DNA of 64,000 nt from Halanaerobiales bacterium (GTDB lineage: Bacteria > Bacillota > Halanaerobiia > Halanaerobiales > Halanaerobiaceae), in the NCBI GenBank assembly GCA_016278485.1, contig JADQBT010000002.1, forward strand, positions 1 through 64,000, given 5' to 3'. This document shows, piece after piece, positions 5,597-11,843 of the stretch; position 1 is the first letter of the stretch; each line of letters begins with the position of its first letter. Made by a program: the position numbers and the translations under genes. The notes beneath the pieces were generated by a model. That model was not told where the DNA came from. It ran no database searches and was given only the letters and a program-made list of their open reading frames with translations.

Positions 5597-8350
5597 ATGA
5601 TAGAAAGCAATTTTTATCAACAGAAAATAGATGAGGTCTTTGCAAAACTTAATACGAAAAAGGAAGGCCTATCGGAGAATGAAGCTACTAAGAGATTAAA
5701 GGAATATGGTAATAATGAGTTGATTGCTACTCACGGTACACCAAAGTGGTTACTATTTTTTTCTCAGTTTAAAGATGTATTAACAATCATGCTTGTTGTT
5801 GCATCGGCTATGTCATTAATTATTGGAAGCCTTCGTGATGCAGCTGTAATGTTTGCCATTGTTGTTATTAATGTAATTGTAGGTTTTTTTCAGGAAAACA
5901 AAGCAGAAGCAATTATGTCTTCTTTGAAAAAATTAGTCCAGTCTCCGGCTAAAGTATTTAGAGATGGTGAAGTCAGAGAGTTAGCCCAACAAAAATTGGT
6001 GCCAGGTGATATAATTTCGTTGGAAGAAGGAGATAAGGTACCTGCTGATAGTAGAATTATTGAGTCATTTAATCTCCGTACTGATGAAGTATCTTTAACC
6101 GGAGAGTCCCTGCCCCAAGAAAAACATAGTAATATAATCGAAGCAGAGAGTGCACTCGGTGACCTGGGTAATATGGTCTTTTTAGGTACTAATGTAGCTT
6201 CTGGATCAGCCAAAGCGGTAGTTGTTGAGACAGGTATGGAAACAGAAATGGGTAAGATAGCTAGATTAACTCAAGAAGAAGATAAGTCTAAATCACCTCT
6301 ACAGGAAGAATTAACAATCGTTGCTAATAGGCTTGCTATTTTTGCCGTTTTTATTGGTATTATATTGTTTGGGATAAGTATTTTCCGAGGATTAGACTTA
6401 TACTTTGCATTAATCTTTGGACTTGGTATTACAATTGCTATCGTGCCTCAGGCTCTTCCTATGCAGGTCACAGTTGCGCTTTCTCAGGGTGTTGACCGTC
6501 TGGCAAAAAGAAACGCAGTTGTTAAAAAATTATCATCTGCTGAAACTCTTGGTTCAACAAATGTTATTGCTACTGATAAGACAGGTACTCTGACGAAAAA
6601 TGAAATGACAGTAAAGTCTGTTTGGTTTGATGGTCAAGAATATAGTATTACAGGGCTTGGTTATGAACCAGAAGGCGATATTTTACATGAAGATGATAAA
6701 CCATTAGATAAAGAAGAGATCAAAGAACTTTCCATGTTATTTGAAGCGGCTACAATGGCTTCAAATGCAGAAATACATCCTCCAGACGATGATCATGCTG
6801 GTTGGTATCCGATTGGTGATCCGACTGAAGCAGCCCTGATCACTTTATCAACTAAATTAGGTGTGCGTTCTTCAAAAGAGGATGAAGAAAATCCAGAATT
6901 GCATGAATTTGGTTTTGATTCAGAACGGAAAAGAATGAGCTCTGTCAGAGAGATAGAAGATATGAATATTTTAACAATGAAAGGTGCCATCAATAGTGTT
7001 CTTTCTATTACAAAACATATCTATCGTGATGGAAAAAAAGTTGAAATAACTGAAGAAGATAAAGAGATGCTCAATTCTATAAACGAAAAATATTCTAAAC
7101 AGGCAATGCGTGTGTTAGCCATAGCTTATCGGAGACTTAATCCTGACGAGACAGATTATGTAATGGAGGAAATTGAAAGAGATGTTGTCTTTTTAGGTCT
7201 AGTAGCAATGATAGATCCACCTAAAGAAGGGGTAAAAGAAGCAATTGGAGATGCGCAGGCTGCTTATATAGATACCTTTATTATGACAGGTGATCATGCA
7301 ATAACAGCTAAAGCTATTGGTGAAGAAATTAATTTAGGTGCTGGTAAAGATGTACCTGTCTTTACAAGTAAAGATCTGGAGGAAATTTCTGATAATGAAT
7401 TAAAAGCTATAATGGACGCAAATAATTCTCTTATTTTTTCGCGGGTTTCACCTGAGGATAAGTTACGTATTGTTAAAAATCTAAAAGAGCAGGATAAAAT
7501 CGTAGCAGTGACTGGTGATGGTGTTAATGATGCTCCTGCTTTAAAAAGTGCCCATATTGGTGTTGCCATGGGACAGATGGGTACAGATGTCTCCAAAGAG
7601 GCGGCTGAACTTGTACTACTTGATGATAGTTATCCTACCCTTGTTCATGCAATTAGAGAAGGTAGGACAATCTATAATAATCTTAAAAAAACAGTACTTG
7701 CTTCTTTAACTACTAATGGGGCTGAACTTTCGGTTGTTCTTTTAGGTCTGCTTGGCGTAGCTATTTTTGATCTACCCATACCCATCCTTGCTATTCAGAT
7801 ATTATCTATTGATCTTTTAGCAGAGATATTACCTTTAACAGCTCTGACATTTGACCCTGGCTCTAAAAATTTGATGGTGACTCCACCTCGTGATCAGGAT
7901 GAGCATATGGTAAATAAGAGTACTGCCAGTGAAGTTGTTTTTCTCGGCGTACTGATGGGTTCTTTAGCATTTTTAAATTATTATCTTTTTGCTGTTGGTC
8001 GTGGCGAAGCTTTTTCAGCTGATCATCCATTATATCCAAGAGCTACCACTATAACTTATTTAACAATTGTATTCTGTCAGTTTATAAATATCATGTCAAG
8101 GCGATATAAATTTACCAGTTTATTCAATCTAAATTTCTTTAATAATAAGAAAATACTCTACTCGATTTTAATCTCTATAATTTTAGTATTAATTGTTATC
8201 TATACTCCTCTTAGTTCATTTCTAGAATATGCGCCACTTTTGTTTGAAGATTGGGTAAAAATATTTACAGCAGGTGCTATCTATTTATTAGCCTTTGAAA
8301 CTATAAAGTGGTTTAAAAGGAAAAATACAGATTATCAAATTATAGACTAA
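5597..8350 (+). CDS. P2-type cation-transporting ATPase
   Basis: This 917-residue ATP-driven cation pump belongs to the Ca2+-ATPase-like P2 group. Visible landmarks are the N-terminal cation-ATPase domain, the TGES actuator loop (SLTGESLPQE), the phosphorylation motif DKTGTLTKNE, the nucleotide-binding domain, the hinge TGDGVNDAPAL, and a six-segment C-terminal membrane domain. In M5 the Asn and Glu ligands remain (TTNGAELS). In M4 the usual PEGLP reads VPQALPMQ, and M6 reads IDLLAEILP instead of VNLVTDGLP. Ion specificity is therefore uncertain. AAGGAG lies 11 bases before the ATG. The gene is monocistronic. Confidence 0.88.
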   Translation: MIESNFYQQKIDEVFAKLNTKKEGLSENEATKRLKEYGNNELIATHGTPKWLLFFSQFKDVLTIMLVVASAMSLIIGSLRDAAVMFAIVVINVIVGFFQENKAEAIMSSLKKLVQSPAKVFRDGEVRELAQQKLVPGDIISLEEGDKVPADSRIIESFNLRTDEVSLTGESLPQEKHSNIIEAESALGDLGNMVFLGTNVASGSAKAVVVETGMETEMGKIARLTQEEDKSKSPLQEELTIVANRLAIFAVFIGIILFGISIFRGLDLYFALIFGLGITIAIVPQALPMQVTVALSQGVDRLAKRNAVVKKLSSAETLGSTNVIATDKTGTLTKNEMTVKSVWFDGQEYSITGLGYEPEGDILHEDDKPLDKEEIKELSMLFEAATMASNAEIHPPDDDHAGWYPIGDPTEAALITLSTKLGVRSSKEDEENPELHEFGFDSERKRMSSVREIEDMNILTMKGAINSVLSITKHIYRDGKKVEITEEDKEMLNSINEKYSKQAMRVLAIAYRRLNPDETDYVMEEIERDVVFLGLVAMIDPPKEGVKEAIGDAQAAYIDTFIMTGDHAITAKAIGEEINLGAGKDVPVFTSKDLEEISDNELKAIMDANNSLIFSRVSPEDKLRIVKNLKEQDKIVAVTGDGVNDAPALKSAHIGVAMGQMGTDVSKEAAELVLLDDSYPTLVHAIREGRTIYNNLKKTVLASLTTNGAELSVVLLGLLGVAIFDLPIPILAIQILSIDLLAEILPLTALTFDPGSKNLMVTPPRDQDEHMVNKSTASEVVFLGVLMGSLAFLNYYLFAVGRGEAFSADHPLYPRATTITYLTIVFCQFINIMSRRYKFTSLFNLNFFNNKKILYSILISIILVLIVIYTPLSSFLEYAPLLFEDWVKIFTAGAIYLLAFETIKWFKRKNTDYQIID

Positions 8351-8379
8351 AGTATAAATCATATAAAACTTATAAGGCA

Positions 8380-8415
8380 AGCCCTAACAATTAGTTTTAA
8401 CTGTTAGGGCTTTTA
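8380..8415. terminator. Bidirectional terminator
   Basis: GCCCTAACA and TGTTAGGGC form a 9-bp stem flanked by AA and TTTT. It serves both the ATPase gene and the convergent anti-sigma gene. Confidence 0.8.
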
Positions 8416-8418
8416 TAT

Positions 8419-9591
8419 TTAGTGGCGGTTAAATTTTCTATAGAATAGATAAGCAATAGCAAAAATAAACAAATAGGGTAGCATAGTTCCGATAAAAATT
8501 ATTATTTTATAAACGTGATCTACCATATTGCTAATTGCATTTCTAATTGCCCGCATGAAATCAAGAGTTCCAGAACTTATTGGTTCTGGTTGGTGAAATT
8601 CAACAGCAATTGTACTAAAATTAATCTGATTATCCAGATAAGTTTTGCGTCCTTGTAGACTTTCAATTTCAGTTCTAACTCTATTAAGTTCATTTTCTAT
8701 TTTTAAAATTTCTTCGACTTCTGAAGCCTGATCAAGTAATTGTCTGTATCTTTCTTCTTGTGATAAGAGATTATTTAATCTTATATCTAAATCAATATAT
8801 TCTTCCGTTACATCCTGACTTGAGATGGAACGTGAAAGTATTTGACCATATTCTTTAGTAGCTAATTGTTGCAATATCTGATTAAAATTTTCTGCAGGTA
8901 TCTTTAATTCGAACCAATAGAACTTTTGTTTATTCTGATTAAGCCAATTTCTAGAATTAGCTATATATCCATTGTGTTTTTCTACTAGATTGATGATATT
9001 CGTGTTAATCTCCTCAATATTTTTTAATTCAATAACCAGATTGGCTCTTTTTATTATTTTTTGTGCAGACTCTCTATTAAGCGAATCATCTGTCAGCAGA
9101 TTGCTATTTTGCTCTGGTAAGCTTTCTGCAGTTTGCATTTTTGCATCTTGAGTAGTTCGATAGAATGATAATTCATCTCTTGTTTGAAAATCATTATCTA
9201 AGGATCTATTATCATTTAAGAGAGTGCCTGGCAAGCCAGTTAAAGATATTAATAAGATGGCAGTCATTAAAGCAATTATCCCAACTGGCATTCTAACCGG
9301 TAGAGTAAAGAGATCTTTAATTCTATTAATTAGATTTTTTTTCTTATTTACACCTGTGTATTCTCTTTTTTTATCTTCATCAACTTTTTCTAAAATAGAT
9401 TCTACAAAATCAATTGGTGCTTTTTCTTTTTGTAGAGAGTTTAGTAAATTCTGATTTTCCTGATACTGATTTAATTCTTGTTGGCATTCTTGACAATTTT
9501 GTAGATGCTCTTTGATTAATTGCTCTTCTTGATTTGTTAGCTCATTATCAAAATAAAGTGCTAATAATTCCTTTATTTTTTCGTGTTTCAT
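8419..9591 (-). CDS. Anti-sigma factor: zinc finger plus DUF4349
   Basis: This is a 390-residue membrane protein. Residues 1-50 carry a zf-HC2 type HLQNCQEC zinc-binding motif that in this family clamps the ECF sigma factor. A membrane segment lies near 97-119. Residues 175-350 form a DUF4349 domain (strands, then a coiled coil around VEEILKIENELNRVRTEIE). A second membrane segment near 360-385 is followed by a basic tail. The DUF4349 part lies outside the membrane and probably senses envelope state. The start overlaps the sigma-gene stop by 4 bases (ATGA). Confidence 0.88.
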   Translation of the reverse strand: MKHEKIKELLALYFDNELTNQEEQLIKEHLQNCQECQQELNQYQENQNLLNSLQKEKAPIDFVESILEKVDEDKKREYTGVNKKKNLINRIKDLFTLPVRMPVGIIALMTAILLISLTGLPGTLLNDNRSLDNDFQTRDELSFYRTTQDAKMQTAESLPEQNSNLLTDDSLNRESAQKIIKRANLVIELKNIEEINTNIINLVEKHNGYIANSRNWLNQNKQKFYWFELKIPAENFNQILQQLATKEYGQILSRSISSQDVTEEYIDLDIRLNNLLSQEERYRQLLDQASEVEEILKIENELNRVRTEIESLQGRKTYLDNQINFSTIAVEFHQPEPISSGTLDFMRAIRNAISNMVDHVYKIIIFIGTMLPYLFIFAIAYLFYRKFNRH

Positions 9592-10169
9592 TTTAACCCT
9601 CCATTCTCAATTATTTTATATAAATCTTCACGCATTACAATACGTGCTCTACTTAATCTTGATTTAACGGTACCAATGGAAATCTCTAAAACCTCTGCAA
9701 TTTCTTTATAACTTAGTCCCTCAAATTCTCTTAAGACAAATACGGTTTTTTGTTTAGAAGGTAATTGATCGATTTTCTTTTGAATAGTTGCATTAAGTTC
9801 ATTACTCATCGTTATCTTTTCAGGATTATCTATTTCTTCTAGATTTTTTAAAGTTTTTTTCTGATCTTTGGCCTGGGAGAAACTGTCTGTTTTTAAATTG
9901 CGTTGTCTCTTTCTTAATTCATCTCGGCAAATATTTGTTGTAATACGAAACAACCAGGTAGAGAAACTAGAATTTCCTTTAAACTTACCAATACTTTTAT
10001 ATACGCGAATAAAACTCTCTTGGGCCATGTCAAGTGCATCTTCGTGGTTACCTAAGATGCGGTAGGTTGAATTATATACTTTGTGTTGATAACGTTGAAT
10101 TAGTTCTGTAAATGCTTGTTGATTACCGTTATTAATTTGCTTAACTAGTTCATTATCGGATAGTTCCAT
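9588..10169 (-). CDS. ECF RNA polymerase sigma factor (SigW/RpoE-like)
   Basis: This 193-residue group 4 sigma factor has region 2 (QHKVYNSTYRILGNHEDALDMAQESFIRVY) with the typical DALDMAQE helix, a linker, and region 4 (LREFEGLSYKEIAEVLEISIGTVKSRLSRAR) that reads the -35 element. It is coupled to the membrane anti-sigma factor directly downstream. GGGAGTG lies 8 bases before the ATG. Its promoter at 10198-10222 has the ECF form, so it should activate its own operon. Targets elsewhere are unknown. Confidence 0.93.
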   Translation of the reverse strand: MELSDNELVKQINNGNQQAFTELIQRYQHKVYNSTYRILGNHEDALDMAQESFIRVYKSIGKFKGNSSFSTWLFRITTNICRDELRKRQRNLKTDSFSQAKDQKKTLKNLEEIDNPEKITMSNELNATIQKKIDQLPSKQKTVFVLREFEGLSYKEIAEVLEISIGTVKSRLSRARIVMREDLYKIIENGGLK

Positions 10170-10197
10170 TCATTCTTCACTCCCTTCAAAACATTTA

Positions 10198-10222
10198 GAC
10201 GTAGAATAGGCAGTTTTGTTCC
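10198..10222 (-). promoter_or_regulatory. ECF-type autoregulatory promoter
   Basis: On the minus strand GGAAC (10222-10218) and CGTC (10201-10198) are exactly 16 bases apart. GGAAC-N16-CGTC is the classic form recognised by ECF factors such as SigW/RpoE. It lies 29 bases before the sigma ATG. Confidence 0.75.
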
Positions 10223-10291
10223 ATTATAGACTATTATAGTTATTTTATCTCGGAATAATTTTTTTATTGGGTAAAGAAGTATTATGTGTAG

Positions 10292-10438
10292 AATAAATTT
10301 GCTGATATTATCAAACTAAATGGCCATCCAACAAAAAGATTGCCAAATACTTTAAATATAAGTTTTATAGGATTTGACGGCAATCAAATTGTTGAAAAAC
10401 TTGATGATGTAGCGGTTTCAACCGGAAATATTCGCTGA
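10292..10438 (+). pseudogene. NifS-like cysteine desulfurase fragment
   Basis: A frame without a start codon encodes about 48 residues containing LNGHPTKRLPNTLNISFIGF and then VEKLDDVAVSTGNIR before a stop. This is the C-terminal part of a class V aminotransferase/cysteine desulfurase, whose proteins read GHPxxRLPNTLNISF and then VAVSTGSAC. The catalytic cysteine after the SxGS(A) segment is lost at the junction with the next fragment. Only a scrap of the gene survives. Confidence 0.75.
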
Positions 10439-10574
10439 TGAAGGAGGAGAGATATTAGCCTGTGGAACTTGTTTGAAATCTCGCCAGATGGATGATACTG
10501 TTGCCTGTCCTATTTCAACAATGATAGATTGTGTGGAAATGGTTGAGTGGGCAAATAAAACAGTTACCTTCTAG
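10428..10574 (+). pseudogene. DsrE/TusD-like sulfur-transfer protein fragment
   Basis: Directly overlapping the NifS scrap in another frame, about 48 residues read GGEILACGTCLKSRQMDD and end in VEMVEWANKTVTF. This matches the C-terminal half of DsrE-family or YedF-type proteins, with the conserved Cys in ACGTC. There is no start. Cysteine desulfurase and DsrE/YedF genes are often neighbours, so one deletion inside such a cluster could have joined the two. Confidence 0.7.
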
Positions 10575-10692
10575 GTTAGTGATTTAAACTAATAATCAAA
10601 GGGCCTATTCACTGATGCGATCCCCTTATGGTAGACAGATTAAAGGGTGGAAGAGTATGGGATACAGTAAAATTTTTAGTATTAAGTATACA

Positions 10693-10731
10693 TTAATATC
10701 CTGTAAGAATCAGATTCTTACAGGATATTAA
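10693..10731. repeat. Perfect 19-bp-arm palindrome
   Basis: TTAATATCCTGTAAGAATC at 10693-10711 and its exact reverse complement at 10713-10731 flank a single A. It lies 36 bases beyond the 3' end of the AbiGi-like gene. No T-run follows on either strand, so it is not a standard terminator. The sequence between 10575 and 10692 shows no gene. Confidence 0.8.
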
Positions 10732-10767
10732 AACCAACAAAAATTACTGAAGTTATATTAGTCTAAA

Positions 10768-11457
10768 TTATGTTTTTTCAATAAATTCCCAGGATATAAT
10801 TGATACATTCTTATAATTTTGTTTGATTAAATAATCTCCAATTTCAGAAATAAACTTTTTGGGAACAATTAAAGCTGAAACATCTTCATATTTAAAATTA
10901 TAATTTTCTAAACATCTCCATTCTTTTTCTCTATAAAATGTTTCATTAGTAGCTTCATTAAAATCGGTTATTTTTATATAGTTTTTAAATTGTACTGAAG
11001 ATAATTTTGGTTTTGAAGTAGATGATGTTCTATTTGATTTATTCCTAAAAATATTATTGTCTTTATTACATATTTCTGATAATATTTCTAATTTTTCAAT
11101 ATTTATATAAAAAACTGGATTGAAGTTTTTGTAGATAGATTCAGAAGAGAATCCAATTGCAACATTACCATAATATTTAGAATGAGTTGTGAGATCGTGA
11201 AGGGGGAGGTCGCATACACAACAAAAAGATTTTGATTCAATATCTTTTATAACTTCTTCTATACTTGTGGCTAATAACTTTTTTTCCACAAGTATTTTTT
11301 TTAGAATATTCAATGCTTCTTTATCTGTTTTTTCTTTTTTTATATATTGTGAGTTTATCATATCTCCAGGTTTATTAATTTTTGCCTCTACTTTAAATTT
11401 TGGTGCTCCAGTAAAATGCCAAAATATATTAGAATAAGCTGTAGGACTTTGTTTCAT
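10768..11457 (-). CDS. AbiGi/DUF2971-like putative abortive-infection protein
   Basis: This 229-residue soluble protein shows FWHFTGAPKF near the N-terminus, ALNILKKIL, then CDLPLHDLTTHSKYYGNVAIGF, NPVFYIN and a late EKEWRCLE. This series of short motifs is that of the AbiGi (PF10899) and DUF2971 families, found in phage-defence contexts. The mechanism is not known to me. I chose the ATG at 11457, 8 bases after AGAAGG; the GTG at 11466 overlaps the ribosome-binding site. It stands alone inside a decayed region next to a tRNA-Thr scar, as expected of an acquired defence gene. Confidence 0.6.
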   Translation of the reverse strand: MKQSPTAYSNIFWHFTGAPKFKVEAKINKPGDMINSQYIKKEKTDKEALNILKKILVEKKLLATSIEEVIKDIESKSFCCVCDLPLHDLTTHSKYYGNVAIGFSSESIYKNFNPVFYINIEKLEILSEICNKDNNIFRNKSNRTSSTSKPKLSSVQFKNYIKITDFNEATNETFYREKEWRCLENYNFKYEDVSALIVPKKFISEIGDYLIKQNYKNVSIISWEFIEKT

Positions 11458-11607
11458 ATTTTTCACCTTCTAATGCATAAGATTAATATTTCAATTATTA
11501 TTTCTTGTAATATTATATGATTTCTTTTACAACAAAGTGTAAGTTAGAGCGGTCTAACATCTTAATAATGGAGAGAAACTGTGAAATACTCTAAAATACT
11601 CTAAAAA

Positions 11608-11656
11608 ATAAATCGTAATCAGTAGGTTGTCCGTTCGAGTCCCATCACCAGCTCCA
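11608..11656 (+). pseudogene. 3' half of a tRNA-Thr(CGT), probable integration scar
   Basis: AATCGTAATCAGTAGGTTG followed by TCCGTTCGAGTC and CACCAGCTCCA reproduces the anticodon loop (CGT), variable loop, T-loop and CCA end of a threonine tRNA. The D-arm and 5' acceptor strand are absent. The T-stem no longer pairs (GTCCG against CCCAT), so it cannot be functional. Such 3' tRNA halves are typical attachment-site duplicates left by integrases. The rest of 11458-11843 shows no gene apart from the terminator below and an A/T-rich promoter region. Confidence 0.65.
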
Positions 11657-11673
11657 GTTATAGCATCGACCTT

Positions 11674-11696
11674 AGGGCCTTTACTGGCTCTTTTTT
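11674..11696 (+). terminator. Terminator behind the tRNA-Thr remnant
   Basis: AGGGCC and GGCTCT pair (one G-U) around TTTACT, followed by TTTTT. A tRNA-type terminator kept behind the fragment suggests the tRNA 3' region arrived or stayed as a unit. Confidence 0.55.
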
Positions 11697-11843
11697 ATTT
11701 TTCTTGCAGATGAGGCAGGAATTTAAGAATTCATATCTAAATTAATGTTTAAGGTTAATGTAAAACTAATTTAAGTAGATATTATTATTTTAAAAAAATG
11801 GATTATAGTGTATAATAAATAGCAGAGGAGGAATTATTACCCA

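Noticed and set aside
7294-7596. Minus-strand frame of 100 codons inside the P-type ATPase gene
   Set aside because: It is opposite the TGDGVND hinge region and has no ribosome-binding site; the coding strand is unambiguous.
10618-10660. IS3-family end (CCCCTTATGGTAGACAGATTAAAG)
   Set aside because: It resembles some IS3 termini, but there is no matching second end, target duplication or transposase nearby.
11540-11656. A functional tRNA-Thr gene
   Set aside because: Only the 3' half is present; no 5' acceptor strand or D-arm can be folded upstream and the T-stem does not pair.
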